The notes: generated by a model not told the origin, from the sequence alone. DNA of 64,000 nt from Bradyrhizobium retamae (GCF_001440415.1 NZ_LLYA01000001.1:62001-126000); one strand, 5' to 3'; counted from the stretch's first letter, positions 6,737 through 15,651 are shown. Numbers and translations are program-made.

Positions 6737-7348
6737 TCATTCCGCAATGCTACCGCCATTGATCGCTCCGCGCGTCGCGAACGGCGGCAATTGCTGGCGG
6801 ATCTCGCGTAGTCCCGGCCGCTCGGACGGATCGCGCCCGAGCGCTGCCTTCAATTCCGCGAGGTCGATGAAGGCATCGGCCTGACGCCGCAGTTCGTCAG
6901 CCACCATCGGAGGCTGGCTGGTCAGGGTCGAGACGACGGTAACGTGCACGCCGCGGCGCTGCACCGCCTCCACCAGCGGGCGAAAATCCCCATCGCCGGA
7001 GAACAGAAACATCCTGTCGATACGCTCGGCGAGCTCCATCGCATTGACGGCAAGCTCGACATGCATGCTGCCCTTCACCTTGCGGCGGCCGCCGGCGTCA
7101 GTGAATTCCTTGGTGAGCTTGGTGACGACGGTGTAGCCGTTATAATCGAGCCAATCGATGAGGGGACGGATCGATGTATATTCCTGATCCTCGATAACGG
7201 TCGTGTAGTAGAACGCGCGCAATAACGCGCCACGACCCTGGAACTCCTTGAGCAGACGCCGGTAGTCGATATCGAAACCGAGTGTCCTGGCGGTCGCGTA
7301 TAGATTGGCGCCATCGATAAAGAGCGCGATTCTGTCGGACGGCATCAT
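6737..7348 (-). CDS. NYN-domain (LabA/DUF88-type) protein
   Basis: 203 residues. The NYN nuclease fold begins at once with ALFIDGANLY (Asp12 and Asn15 in the metal site), followed by the SMHVELAVNAMELAE region and FLFSGDGDFRPLVEAVQRRGVHVTVVS, which supplies the second acidic cluster (SGDGDF). These PIN-like proteins are putative Mg-dependent RNases; cyanobacterial LabA is implicated in circadian output. A GAGAGG site sits 11-13 bases before ATG 7348. It stands alone, so its role is uncertain. Confidence 0.85.
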   Translation of the reverse strand: MMPSDRIALFIDGANLYATARTLGFDIDYRRLLKEFQGRGALLRAFYYTTVIEDQEYTSIRPLIDWLDYNGYTVVTKLTKEFTDAGGRRKVKGSMHVELAVNAMELAERIDRMFLFSGDGDFRPLVEAVQRRGVHVTVVSTLTSQPPMVADELRRQADAFIDLAELKAALGRDPSERPGLREIRQQLPPFATRGAINGGSIAE

Positions 7349-7646
7349 CAGACAAGCCTCTCATTTAGGGGACGCCGATCGAGCGAGCATTCGCTAAAGG
7401 CTTGCCCGCACGCTGCTAGGGTACCGAAGCTGACCGAGGTGACGAGGCAGGTGGCGCCGACGATCGGGAGGAACAATCGCGCGCTGCGCCAGTAGTTCAA
7501 TCGATACGTATCCTGCCTCGACACGCCAACGTTAAGGTGCGTGCGCGCCGAGCTCAATTGTACCGAGGTAAGCCGCCGGTATCGAAACGGATGGACCGGC
7601 TATACGAAGGTTTAACGTCTCCCGCCCGCAAACAGGCGACTCTTCA
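7349..7646. other. Intergenic region between NYN and DUF808 genes
   Basis: About 300 bases with no convincing gene. A 69-codon TTG-started leftward frame (7557-7348) overlaps the NYN start as ATGA but has no ribosome site or recognisable domain. The region presumably holds the NYN promoter; no clear -35/-10 pair or repeat was found. Confidence 0.4.
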
Positions 7647-8642
7647 CTAAGCCGGCCTATTCTGACGGCGTTGCAGAAGATGCTTCAGCCGTTTCCATGC
7701 GGGCCCGAGGACAAATCCAACGACCGGAATCGAGGCGGCGCCGATCAGCAATCCGATGACACCGGAGATGGCGGCCTCAACCACCCATTCGAGAATCGCG
7801 GCGACGGGCGGCACCGTGTGCGCCGCAGCCTCCGCCGCCGCCTTGACGGCGTGTTCGATCGCGGGCGGGCCGTAGACCTCGAGGCCATGCAGGATGATGC
7901 CGCCGCCCACCCAGATCATGGCGGCGGTGCCGATCACGCTGAGGAGTTTCAGCAGCACGGGCATGCTGCGAACAATGCCGCGTCCGAGCGCGCGGCCAAC
8001 AGCCGAGGCGCGGTCGCTCCGCGCCAGACCCACGCCGACATCGTCGGCCTTCACGATCAGCGCGACCACGCCATACACGGCGACGGTGATTCCGATCGCC
8101 ACGACCGCCAACACGAGCGCCTGCTTCCAAATGCTCCCCGCTGGGAGCGCCGCCAGCGTGATCGCCATGATTTCGGCCGAGAGGATGAAGTCGGTCTTGA
8201 TCGCGCTTGCGACCTTCTCGTCTTCGACCGACTGTGCGTTCAACGCCACCGAGCCGAGCTGGGCCTCATGCTGGTGCGCCTGATGGGGCATGACCGCTTC
8301 GAGCACTTTCTCGACCCCTTCGTAGCAAAGATAGACGCCGCCCAGCATCAGCAGCGGCGTGATCGTCCAGGGGAGGAAGTAGCTCAGCACCAGGGCGGCC
8401 GGCAACAGAATCAACAGCTTGTTGCGCAGCGATCCTGCGGCGATCCTGCCCACAATGGGAAGCTCGCGCTTCGGCTCGAAACCGATTACGTAACCGGGCG
8501 TAACAGCGGTATCGTCGATCACGACACCTGCGGCCTTCGCGCCCGCCCTGGCGGCCTGGCTGGCGACGTCGTCGAGGGAGGCTGCAGCCACCTTTGCGAT
8601 CGCCGCGATGTCGTCGAGAAGGCCGATCAGCCCGATACTCAT
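7647..8642 (-). CDS. DUF808 (YedI-like) membrane protein
   Basis: 331 residues. The DUF808 signature is clear: an N-terminal LIGLLDDIAAIAKVAAASLDDVASQAARAGAKAAGVVIDDTAVTPGYV, then NKLLILLPAALVLSYF, GGVYLCYEGVEKVLEA, and KTDFILSAEIMAITLAA with several further membrane segments. Function of the family is not established; E. coli YedI is the best known member. Single gene, upstream of (not cotranscribed with) phyR, whose terminator separates them. Confidence 0.85.
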   Translation of the reverse strand: MSIGLIGLLDDIAAIAKVAAASLDDVASQAARAGAKAAGVVIDDTAVTPGYVIGFEPKRELPIVGRIAAGSLRNKLLILLPAALVLSYFLPWTITPLLMLGGVYLCYEGVEKVLEAVMPHQAHQHEAQLGSVALNAQSVEDEKVASAIKTDFILSAEIMAITLAALPAGSIWKQALVLAVVAIGITVAVYGVVALIVKADDVGVGLARSDRASAVGRALGRGIVRSMPVLLKLLSVIGTAAMIWVGGGIILHGLEVYGPPAIEHAVKAAAEAAAHTVPPVAAILEWVVEAAISGVIGLLIGAASIPVVGFVLGPAWKRLKHLLQRRQNRPA

Positions 8643-8699
8643 CGATTTCCAACCCGCACTATTTGATTCGCCGCCCCAAGCCTTGCGGTTTATGACCGC

Positions 8700-8732
8700 A
8701 AAAAATCCGGCGCGCTAGTTGGGCGCGCCGGA
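8700..8732 (-). terminator. Intrinsic terminator of phyR
   Basis: Leftward: a 10-bp perfect stem TCCGGCGCGC / GCGCGCCGGA with a 7-base loop, then six T. It lies 30 bases after the phyR stop and shares its stem exactly with the terminator at 6417-6448. Confidence 0.75.
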
Positions 8733-8761
8733 TCATTGCTACTCTCGCTACAAGGCTCCCG

Positions 8762-9574
8762 TCAGCCGGTGGCTGCACGCGGGCTGCGATTGCGCGAGTT
8801 GCGCTGGAAGAACAGCGCCTGGCTCGCGACCGCCGAAACCATTGCGGGCTGGAACGGCTTTGAGATCAGGAACGCCGGCTCGGGGCGTTCGCCGGTCAGG
8901 AAGCGCTCGGGGTAAGCGGTGATGAACACCACCGGCACCTCGAACGCGCGCAGCAATTCGTTGACCGCGTCCAGGCCCGACGAGCCGTCGGCGAGCTGGA
9001 TGTCGGCGAGGATCAGGCCGGGCTTCTTGTTCTTGGCCAGCGCGACCGCGTCGGCATGGGTGCGGGCGACGCCGATGACGTTGTGACCGAGGTTCTTCAC
9101 GAGGCTCTCGAGGTCCATCGCGATGAAGGTCTCGTCTTCGATGATGAGAACGTCGGTGGCGATTTCGGCCGCCATTTCGCGGCCGGCGGTATCCGTCAAC
9201 TGCCGGGTCTCGGCGATGTCGGTATTGAGAATGAACGCCACCTCTTCCTCGGAGAAGCCTTCGAGCGACAGCAAGAGGAACGCCTGCCGCGGCAGCGGCG
9301 TGATGTTCGACAGCCGTCGCTCCGGCGGCAGCGCCAGCGTCGCGACATCGGGATTGTCGTTGAGCGAGACCGAATTCCAGATCTGGGTGAACAGCTTGAA
9401 AAGCCCGGCGCGCGGGCCGTACCGTTCATCCAGCAGCGAGCCATCCTGCAGCAGGGCCTCCAGCATGGCGGCCACATAGGCATCGCCCGAGGCCTGGTTT
9501 CCGGTGAGCGCACGGGCATAGCGCCGCAATAGCGGCAGATGTTCAGCAACGAGCTGTGATCGGGACATCCCCAT
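8762..9574 (-). CDS. phyR: PhyR, anti-anti-sigma response regulator of the general stress response
   Basis: 270 residues in the PhyR layout: an N-terminal sigma-like output domain (about 1-135; LPLLRRYARALTGNQASGDAYV and LPRQAFLLLSLEGFSEEEVAFIL mimic EcfG sigma-2 and sigma-4) and a C-terminal receiver domain (about 140-255). Asp191 in LILADIQL is the predicted phosphoacceptor and SKPF holds the receiver lysine. In the known pathway phosphorylated PhyR binds NepR and releases EcfG. The gene is divergent from nepR-ecfG, the usual arrangement. ATG 9574 gives MGMSRSQL; the second ATG (9568) is also possible. Confidence 0.97.
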   Translation of the reverse strand: MGMSRSQLVAEHLPLLRRYARALTGNQASGDAYVAAMLEALLQDGSLLDERYGPRAGLFKLFTQIWNSVSLNDNPDVATLALPPERRLSNITPLPRQAFLLLSLEGFSEEEVAFILNTDIAETRQLTDTAGREMAAEIATDVLIIEDETFIAMDLESLVKNLGHNVIGVARTHADAVALAKNKKPGLILADIQLADGSSGLDAVNELLRAFEVPVVFITAYPERFLTGERPEPAFLISKPFQPAMVSAVASQALFFQRNSRNRSPRAATG

Positions 9575-9762
9575 TCATCCTTGTCTAGGGCCGTATTCTT
9601 GGCCGTACTTAGGGTCGCATCTGGGCGGACGTAACCTCGAGCGCCGCGTCCGGCGCCATTTAAGATTTGTAAACCATTTTTGAGTCGGGGGGACCCGGTT
9701 CCCCTGTCACCCCCGACTACTCGCGGATGGCAAAAAAGTTCCAGAAAAAGTTCCCAGATTTC

Positions 9763-9787
9763 GGAACCTTCCGCAGATTTTCGCATT
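9763..9787 (+). promoter_or_regulatory. Near-consensus EcfG promoter for nepR-ecfG
   Basis: GGAAC (9763-9767), 16 bases, then CATT (9784-9787): one mismatch from the EcfG -10 CGTT. It is 51 bases before the nepR start at 9838 and would allow autoregulation of the sigma factor. No equally good match was found facing phyR in the 9575-9837 gap, although two GTTCC boxes occur at 9738 and 9750. Confidence 0.45.
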
Positions 9788-9837
9788 AGCCTTTGAACCT
9801 ATAACGCGGCGGCTAGGCCCAATTTCGAGGTAACCTC

Positions 9838-10080
9838 TTGAAACCACAGAGAATTAACTCTCGGGGAAGCGTGGATCAGACCATGAAGGAAGCAAAAAAG
9901 CAGGGCGGGCTCAATGCCGAGATTCAATCGAGGATCGGCCACCAGCTTCGTGCCATGTACGACGATGTGGTCCGACAGGGCGTGCCGGACCGCTTTGCGG
10001 AGCTGATCCGGAAGCTCGATGGGCCGGAGGCGGCGGCGGCCCAGATCGACGAAACAGCAAAAAATGACGGGAGGGACTAA
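9838..10080 (+). CDS. nepR: NepR anti-sigma factor
   Basis: Small anti-sigma protein that sequesters EcfG until bound by phosphorylated PhyR. The diagnostic core GLNAEIQSRIGHQLRAMYDDVVRQGVPDRFAELIRKL spans the two helices that hold sigma or PhyR. Start choice is open: TTG 9838 has GAGG seven bases upstream and gives 80 residues; ATG 9883 gives 65 residues, nearer the usual NepR size. The stop overlaps the ecfG start (TAATG), implying translational coupling and balanced amounts of the two proteins. Confidence 0.93.
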   Translation: MKPQRINSRGSVDQTMKEAKKQGGLNAEIQSRIGHQLRAMYDDVVRQGVPDRFAELIRKLDGPEAAAAQIDETAKNDGRD

Positions 10081-10628
10081 TGCCTCTCACGGACTCTCTT
10101 CGCGACGACATTTTGGCGTCGGTACCAAGCCTGCGCGCGTTTGCGATCTCGCTCTCCGGCAACGGTGATCGTGCGGACGACCTGGTGCAGGAAACGTTGC
10201 TGCGCGCCATTGCCAACATTGACTCGTTCCAGCCCGGCTCGAACTTGCCGGCCTGGCTGTTCACCATCCTGCGCAACCTGTTTCGCTCGGACTATCGCAA
10301 GCGGCGGCGCGAGGTGGAGGACGCCGAGGGCAATTACGCGAAAACTTTGAAGACCCAGCCCTCGCAGAACGCGCATCTGGAGTTCGAGGAGTTTCGCACA
10401 GCGCTCGACAAGCTGCCGCAGGACCAGCGCGAAGCGTTGATCCTGGTCGGAGCCTCCGGTTTCTCTTACGAGGACGCCGCCGCCATCTGCGGCTGTGCGG
10501 TCGGCACCATCAAGAGCCGCGTCAACCGCGCGCGCTCGAAACTCTCCGCATTGCTCTATGTCGAGGGCGCCGAGGATTTCGGACCTGACGAGACCGTGCG
10601 CGCCGTGATCGGCGGCAACGGCGGCTGA
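10080..10628 (+). CDS. ecfG: EcfG, general stress response ECF sigma factor
   Basis: 182 residues of the EcfG (ECF15) group. Sigma-2 is seen in SLRAFAISLSGNGDRADDLVQETLLRAI and FQPGSNLPAWLFTILRNLFRSDYRKRR; sigma-4 in LPQDQREALILVGASGFSYEDAAAICGCAVGTIKSRVNRARSKL. It directs RNA polymerase to GGAAC-N16/17-CGTT promoters, several of which occur at the left of this window. It overlaps nepR by one base and is followed by an intrinsic terminator. Confidence 0.97.
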   Translation: MPLTDSLRDDILASVPSLRAFAISLSGNGDRADDLVQETLLRAIANIDSFQPGSNLPAWLFTILRNLFRSDYRKRRREVEDAEGNYAKTLKTQPSQNAHLEFEEFRTALDKLPQDQREALILVGASGFSYEDAAAICGCAVGTIKSRVNRARSKLSALLYVEGAEDFGPDETVRAVIGGNGG

Positions 10629-10651
10629 TGACGCGATCGAGACGACACGGA

Positions 10652-10680
10652 AAAGGCGGCCCGGGTGGGCCGCTTTTTTT
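10652..10680 (+). terminator. Intrinsic terminator of nepR-ecfG
   Basis: A GC-rich stem (AAGGCGGCCC / GGGCCGCTT region) followed by seven T, 24 bases after the ecfG stop. The convergent kinase gene ends at 10740, 60 bases beyond. Confidence 0.85.
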
Positions 10681-10739
10681 GTCGCTATCGTAACCTGGAC
10701 GTGATGCCGTCGTCGGACGACGGGCGGATGGGGCGAGAC

Positions 10740-12470
10740 CTACCGCGCGGGCCGCACCGGCGCGGAAATCTCTCCCGTGCGATCGCGCTCGTTCATGTCG
10801 ACCACCGTGGCCATCGGAGCGATGAGTTCGTAGACATAGCTAACATCGGTGAAGTAGCGCTTTGCGGTACCGCCGAGCGCTTCGGGGGCGACGCGGTCGA
10901 GCAGGATGAGGCCGAAATCCGAGTCTTCGCGCCGTGTCGCCGCGCTGGTGTTGAACTCTTCCCAACGGAAATGAAAGATCGTGTCGGGCTCCTCACCCGA
11001 CACTTCCCAGTTCGCGACGATATGCGGATGTTTGCCGACCAGCGACAGGCCCTCGTCGGAGTGCGAGGCCAGCTCGAAAAACAGCAGCGAGAGCGACTGC
11101 GCGGCGCGCGCGCTGACGGCGATATCCGGGCCGTTGATGACGATGCGGTCGGCATGGGGAATCGCGCGCGACTCGAACAGGCCCTTGAGCTTGACGCCCT
11201 GCCACTGGCTTTCGCTGAGCAGCGTCACCACGTTCGACATCGCATGAATGCGGCCGATCAACAGCTCGCGTGCCACATCCATGTCGGAGCCGTGACGCAG
11301 CGTGCGCGTCACGATCGACTGGATCACAGCCAGGATGTTCTTGACCCGGTGATTGAGCTCGTCGATGACGGCGGTCAAGCGCCGCTCGAAACCGATCCGC
11401 ACCTCGATCTCGCGGCTGAGCCGTAGATTGTTGTAGGCGACATAGCCGAACAGCCCGCAGACGATTCCGGTGAGCGCCAGCCCAATGGCCGCGACGACGA
11501 TCGCGGTCTGCTGCGCACGCTGCGCGGCATTGTTCTTGGCGTAATAGGCTAGCGACCAGTCGCGACCGCCGAACGTCACCGTCCGCACCACCGACGGCAG
11601 CGGATCGCCCTGCCTCACCGCCCGCAGCGTGACGAAGCCCTGGTCGTTGGCGACATATTCGTCGTTGGCGTCATCGGGATCCTTCAACACCACCGAGAAC
11701 AACGAGCGGTCGTCATCGGTCAGCATCAGCGGTGCCAGCTCGTACGAAAAGGTGACGAAGCCGGCCGGCTCCGAACTGCCCTCCAGCAGAATCGGAGACG
11801 CGAGCACGAGACCGATCGGCCCATTCTGGCGCAACAGCGGGATCGGGTCCGACGCCAGTGGCCTGCCGGTTACCGCCGCCTGCGCCAGCATCGGCCCAAT
11901 CACCGAGTGCCGGTCGTAGGCGCGGCCGGGAAAGCCGAGCGTGTCCGGACTACGCGGCTCGAGATCCATCAGCACGTCGATTGGCTTGTTGATGGTCCGG
12001 AGATCCAGCGGCTTGTCGTCGAAATCCCTGATCGTCGGATTGGTGAAGCCCGCGCTCTTCAGCTCCGCCTGCGCAGCCGCAAGATCGCCCGGCTTGAGAC
12101 GCGCGATCCAGGACGCGATCACAAAATCGGTCTTGAAGGCATAGATCGCCGAGCGCAGCGGCTGCAGCATGTTGGCCTTCACTACTGAGGGTGAGCGAAA
12201 CAAGCCAGATGCAACGCGTGCGAGCAATTCGCGCTCGGTCAGCCGGTCCTGCACCAGGCTGGCATGAACGTCGATGGCGCGCGACAGCGCAATGCCGTCG
12301 ATCGCCAGTTCCTGCTCATGGACGCGATAGGCTGCGAGACCGGAGAGCAAAACTCCGATCAGGGCAATAAAGCCGATAATGAAGCCCAGCCGAACCACTC
12401 GCTTACTCAGGAATGACGTGTTGGCGAAGACGTATTGGAAGCATTTCGAGGTCTGCCGGGGCAGAGACAC
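10740..12470 (-). CDS. Membrane HWE/HisKA_2-type sensor histidine kinase with degenerate N-box
   Basis: 576 residues. TM1 (about 28-50) and TM2 (about 322-347) enclose a large periplasmic sensor of CHASE type. The cytoplasmic H-box is intact: DELNHRVKNILAVIQSIVTRT, His374 as phosphoacceptor. The ATP-binding N-box, normally HELATNA, reads FELASHS near 465-471, so the Mg-binding Asn appears lost; a residual G-box-like DFGLILLDRVAPEALGG follows. Such kinases feed or inhibit PhyR, and the position beside phyR-nepR-ecfG suggests this role. Start is GTG 12470, without a clear ribosome site. Confidence 0.85.
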   Translation of the reverse strand: MSLPRQTSKCFQYVFANTSFLSKRVVRLGFIIGFIALIGVLLSGLAAYRVHEQELAIDGIALSRAIDVHASLVQDRLTERELLARVASGLFRSPSVVKANMLQPLRSAIYAFKTDFVIASWIARLKPGDLAAAQAELKSAGFTNPTIRDFDDKPLDLRTINKPIDVLMDLEPRSPDTLGFPGRAYDRHSVIGPMLAQAAVTGRPLASDPIPLLRQNGPIGLVLASPILLEGSSEPAGFVTFSYELAPLMLTDDDRSLFSVVLKDPDDANDEYVANDQGFVTLRAVRQGDPLPSVVRTVTFGGRDWSLAYYAKNNAAQRAQQTAIVVAAIGLALTGIVCGLFGYVAYNNLRLSREIEVRIGFERRLTAVIDELNHRVKNILAVIQSIVTRTLRHGSDMDVARELLIGRIHAMSNVVTLLSESQWQGVKLKGLFESRAIPHADRIVINGPDIAVSARAAQSLSLLFFELASHSDEGLSLVGKHPHIVANWEVSGEEPDTIFHFRWEEFNTSAATRREDSDFGLILLDRVAPEALGGTAKRYFTDVSYVYELIAPMATVVDMNERDRTGEISAPVRPAR

Positions 12471-12733
12471 GTGGCAATAGCGCGAAGGCCAAGCGCGGCG
12501 AATATGACGGAGCGATCATCAGCACGCAACTGACAGCTTGGCAGCGGGCAACAACACGGCAGCCGTTAACGCTGATTTGGCGGCGCCAGAAGTTGACAAT
12601 CTGACAGCGTCGATTTGGTTCCGGCGCGGACAAACAAATCTGAGGGCTGCGGCGGCGGACGAGCATTAATGTTAATGCGCCGCTCACCTGCCGCTGGCCT
12701 GACCGCCGGCCCCCCGGAGCCGGCTACCCGGGC
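12471..12733. other. Intergenic region with GCATTAA dyad
   Basis: 263 bases between the kinase start and the ureG stop. It contains a 7-bp dyad (GCATTAA at 12663-12669, TTAATGC at 12672-12678), an operator candidate for the kinase gene. A GGAAC box (12622-12618, leftward) is followed after 16 bases by GATT rather than CGTT, a poor EcfG match. Confidence 0.35.
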
Positions 12734-13366
12734 CTACCGGGCCTTCGCGGCCGGACGCAGGCCGCCCTTGGTCTCGATGAAGCCGATGATGCGATCGAGC
12801 CCCTCGCTCTTCTTCAAATTGGTCATCACGAACGGCCGCTCGCCGCGCATCCGCTTGGCGTCAATCTCCATCTTCTCCAGCGACGCGCCGACATAAGGCG
12901 CCAGGTCGATCTTGTTGATGACGAGCAGGTCCGAGCGGGTGATGCCGGGGCCACCTTTGGAGGGAATCTTGTCGCCGGCGGCAACGTCGATCACGTAGAT
13001 CGTGAGATCGGCGAGTTCGGGAGAAAACGTCGCAGCAAGATTGTCGCCGCCGGATTCGATCAGGACCAGATCGAGATCGGGAAATTTCGCGCGCATGTCG
13101 GCGACCGCCGCAAGATTCATCGAGGCGTCCTCGCGGATCGCGGTGTGCGGGCAGCCGCCGGTCTCGACGCCGGCGATGCGGTCCGGCGTCAGCGAGCCCG
13201 AGCGCACCAGAAATTCGGCGTCCCACTTGGTGTAGATGTCGTTGGTGATGGCGGCGATGTCGTAGCGCTCGCGCATCGACTTGCAGAGCAGGTCCATCAG
13301 CGCGGTCTTGCCGGAGCCGACAGGACCGCCGACGCCGATCCGAAGCGGGCCGTGAGAGGTTGCCAT
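12734..13366 (-). CDS. ureG: Urease accessory GTPase UreG
   Basis: 210 residues. Walker A is [11 protein letters not shown]; the invariant metal-binding motif appears as [15 protein letters not shown] (Cys-Pro-His); [52 protein letters not shown] supplies the G3/G4 regions. UreG hydrolyses GTP to drive nickel transfer into apo-urease with UreD, E and F. ATG 13366 is used; the upstream in-frame sequence lies in a palindromic repeat. Last gene of the leftward urt-ure cluster. Confidence 0.97.
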   Translation of the reverse strand: MATSHGPLRIGVGGPVGSGKTALMDLLCKSMRERYDIAAITNDIYTKWDAEFLVRSGSLTPDRIAGVETGGCPHTAIREDASMNLAAVADMRAKFPDLDLVLIESGGDNLAATFSPELADLTIYVIDVAAGDKIPSKGGPGITRSDLLVINKIDLAPYVGASLEKMEIDAKRMRGERPFVMTNLKKSEGLDRIIGFIETKGGLRPAAKAR

Positions 13367-13387
13367 GTTATGCACTCTTTCCGTTTC

Positions 13388-13530
13388 GTCGTCCCTGCGA
13401 AGGCAGGGAGCCATAGCCGCTGAATTTGATTGCTGCAACGCGCTGGAGCTCCAACCCGGCATAGCCACGAACATTTGTGGTTATGGGTCCCTGCGCCGAG
13501 TGCGCGATTGCGCACGGAGGCAGGGACGAC
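13388..13530. repeat. Palindromic intergenic repeat between ureF and ureG
   Basis: 143 bases bounded by 11-base inverted repeats (GTCGTCCCTGC at 13388-13398, GCAGGGACGAC at 13520-13530). It has further internal complementarity and is able to form a long hairpin. Non-coding; REP-like in type. Confidence 0.65.
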
Positions 13531-13546
13531 GGGAGCGTGTGCGGCG

Positions 13547-14278
13547 TCATGACCGGAACAGCCGCGTATACTGCGTCTCGTGTCGGAGGCTGGCGAGATC
13601 GGCGCGGAAGGTGGCGCTGCCGAGATCGTCCAGCGAGGCGGCGAGCGCGCGCTTCGCCGTTGCCGCGACATCAGTTTCCAGGCTCGCGAGAATGCGCTGG
13701 CTGTCGGTTTGCCCCAGCGGCACGAGGCGGGCGCCGGCGGAAATCCAGTTCGACACCACGGCATGCAGGAAGGCATGCATTGCCGGCGCAAGCGGAACGG
13801 CATGGGCGGCGCTGACGACACCAACCGCGACGGGATAAACGATCGCGCTGCCGCTCGCAGCAACCATGCCGTCGAACCCGTCGCAGGCCCAGGCGGCGCG
13901 AGCGATATCGATGAAGGCGCGGCCCTGCGTCGAAGTCTCGAGCTGACGCTCGCGCGAGGGCACGAAGGCAGCGGCCAGTTCAGCAATCTCGCGCAACGCC
14001 GTGGCGTCCTGCACGGACGCGGCGCGATACGCCTGCGCCAGAAACACGGCGTCGCAGAAGCCGGAACCATCGTTGAGCATCGTGCCCAGCCAGTCGCGCA
14101 GCGATGCGGCGTCGGTGATATCGCCTGCCTCCACCGCCCATTCGATGCCGCTGGAATAGGAGAATGCACCGACCGGGAAAGACGGCGACAGCCAGGTCAT
14201 CAGCCGGTACAGCGCCGCTGACTCCTCCGCATTCATTCCGCTGCTCGCGGCGGCGGGCGCAGGCTCACTTGTGGTCAT
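13547..14278 (-). CDS. ureF: Urease accessory protein UreF
   Basis: All-helical Ure[35 protein letters not shown] is the family N-terminal motif and the C-terminus ends [17 protein letters not shown], with the conserved tail needed for UreD/UreG contact. It acts as a GTPase-regulating scaffold in the UreDFG complex. ATG 14278 (243 residues) overlaps the ureE end by 14 bases; ATG 14236 (229 residues) is an alternative. The frame is open further upstream only because it reads the His-codon repeat of ureE out of frame. Confidence 0.95.
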   Translation of the reverse strand: MTTSEPAPAAASSGMNAEESAALYRLMTWLSPSFPVGAFSYSSGIEWAVEAGDITDAASLRDWLGTMLNDGSGFCDAVFLAQAYRAASVQDATALREIAELAAAFVPSRERQLETSTQGRAFIDIARAAWACDGFDGMVAASGSAIVYPVAVGVVSAAHAVPLAPAMHAFLHAVVSNWISAGARLVPLGQTDSQRILASLETDVAATAKRALAASLDDLGSATFRADLASLRHETQYTRLFRS

Positions 14279-14834
14279 GAGCATGGGAGTGATCGTGGTG
14301 GTGATGATCGTGGTCGCAATGTTCGTCGTGGTGGTGATGGTGGTCATGATCATCATCATGGTGACGATCATGACCGTGGTGGTGCGCGGCATGATCATGC
14401 GAAGCCTGCGCATAGGCGCCGCCTTCGGGATCGAACGGCGCCTCGATCTCGATGATGCGCGCACCCAGCCCCTTCACCATCGCCTCGATGACGTGATCGC
14501 GGCGGATGCGCAGGCCCTTCGGCATGATCTGCGTCGGCAGGTGACGGTTGCCGAGATGCCAGGCGATGCGGACCAGATGCACGGGATCGACGCCCCGGAT
14601 CTCGATCAGGGGCTCGGCAGCCGCGACCACCTCGATCAGCCTGCCGTCCTCCAGCACCAGCGCGTCACCGCCGCGCAGCGCCACCGCATTCTCCAGGTCG
14701 AGCAGGAACTCGAGCCCGCGCGTTCCAGTCATCGCCATCCGCCGCCGGTGCCGGTCGTCGAAATCGAGCACAACGGTGTCGGCGGCTGCTTGCGTCCAGC
14801 GATGCTGGCCCAAAACTTTGGTCGCGCGGATCAT
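14265..14834 (-). CDS. ureE: Urease nickel metallochaperone UreE with His-rich tail
   Basis: 189 residues. The N-terminal peptide-binding domain runs about 1-75 and the C-terminal ferredoxin-like metal domain about 76-145 ([17 protein letters not shown] carries the conserved central His). The last ~45 residues are almost wholly His and Asp ([17 protein letters not shown] and more), a nickel-storage extension like that of Klebsiella UreE but longer. UreE delivers Ni to UreG. It overlaps ureF. Confidence 0.96.
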   Translation of the reverse strand: MIRATKVLGQHRWTQAAADTVVLDFDDRHRRRMAMTGTRGLEFLLDLENAVALRGGDALVLEDGRLIEVVAAAEPLIEIRGVDPVHLVRIAWHLGNRHLPTQIMPKGLRIRRDHVIEAMVKGLGARIIEIEAPFDPEGGAYAQASHDHAAHHHGHDRHHDDDHDHHHHHDEHCDHDHHHHDHSHAHDHK

Positions 14835-14900
14835 AAGAGCCTTTTGTTTGACGCGTTTTCTTCGTGCGAACCGGTTCCCACTTCGCTTGAAAACGCTACG

Positions 14901-15200
14901 CTAAAATTTCTCGACCTTGCCGTCGCTGATGATCTCGATCACCGTCGGCGCCGTCTTCATTTGCGAGGAATACTCCCGCCACACCTTCATGTGAGGCGCA
15001 CGGCCATGCGCATTGAGGTCGTCGCGGGTCTCCCAGCGCTCCACCACGACATATAGATTTGGATCGTTCACGCTGACATGGCCTTCGTAGGAGATGCAAC
15101 CTTTCTCCTTCCGCGTTTCGGCGATGCAGGCCTTGTGCCCCTTGATGAAGTCGTCCTTGTTTTCCGGCTTCATCGGCGTGGTGGCGATGACGTAGATCAT
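14901..15200 (-). CDS. ABM-domain (putative quinol monooxygenase) protein 1
   Basis: 99 residues with the antibiotic-biosynthesis-monooxygenase fold: MIYVIATTPMKPENKDDFIKGHKACIAETRKEKGC, then ERWETRDDLNAH and APHMKVW. Related proteins (YgiN, LsrG) are dimeric cofactor-free monooxygenases or isomerases. It is a close paralog of the next gene (15225-15524), sharing MIYV-AT, CI-ETRKE-G and the C-terminal layout, so the two arose by tandem duplication. It sits between ureC and ureE with no known link to urease. Confidence 0.85.
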   Translation of the reverse strand: MIYVIATTPMKPENKDDFIKGHKACIAETRKEKGCISYEGHVSVNDPNLYVVVERWETRDDLNAHGRAPHMKVWREYSSQMKTAPTVIEIISDGKVEKF

Positions 15201-15224
15201 AAATTTGTTCCCGTTGTTTCTTGG

Positions 15225-15524
15225 TTAGCGGACGTCGACCTTTTCGGGCGTGATCACTTCGATCTTCGGCGGAGCCGACATGCATTTCACGGCGACGCGA
15301 CCGAAGGTCTTCATGTGCTCGGCGCCACGATGCGGCACCAGCGCCTCGGCATCTTCCCACTGCTCGACGAACACCATTTTTGAGGGATCGGTGACGCTCT
15401 CGTGCAGGTCATAGGCAATGTTGCCCGGCTCTTTGCGGGTTTCCTTGATGCAGGCGGTGGCGGCGGCGATGAAATCGGCGCGCGTTTCGGGTTTTATGGT
15501 CAGCGTGGCAACGACGTAGATCAC
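15225..15524 (-). CDS. ABM-domain (putative quinol monooxygenase) protein 2
   Basis: 99 residues, same fold and length as its neighbour at 14901. MIYVVATLTIKPETRADFIAAATACIKETRKEPGN precedes EQWEDAEALVPHRGAEHMKTF and a C-terminal KIEVITPEKVDV. GGAGG stands just before the ATG at 15524, so the pair probably has good translation signals. Substrate unknown. Confidence 0.85.
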   Translation of the reverse strand: MIYVVATLTIKPETRADFIAAATACIKETRKEPGNIAYDLHESVTDPSKMVFVEQWEDAEALVPHRGAEHMKTFGRVAVKCMSAPPKIEVITPEKVDVR

Positions 15525-15651
15525 TAGATCCTCCCGGACTTTTGTTCTGGCTAACGTTCCGGAATGGACCTTAACTCAGAAGCGCGATCGGACGCAAAAC
15601 CGGAATCCACCCACGGATCAAGTCCGAGGGCATGCGTTTGCTGATCGCGCT

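Noticed and set aside
7348..7557. 69-codon leftward frame overlapping the NYN start as ATGA
   Set aside because: TTG start without ribosome site, no recognisable domain; the overlap alone is weak evidence.
12598..12622. Possible EcfG promoter for the sensor kinase
   Set aside because: GGAAC is present, but the element 16 bases on is GATT, not CGTT, and the start codon is about 130 bases away.
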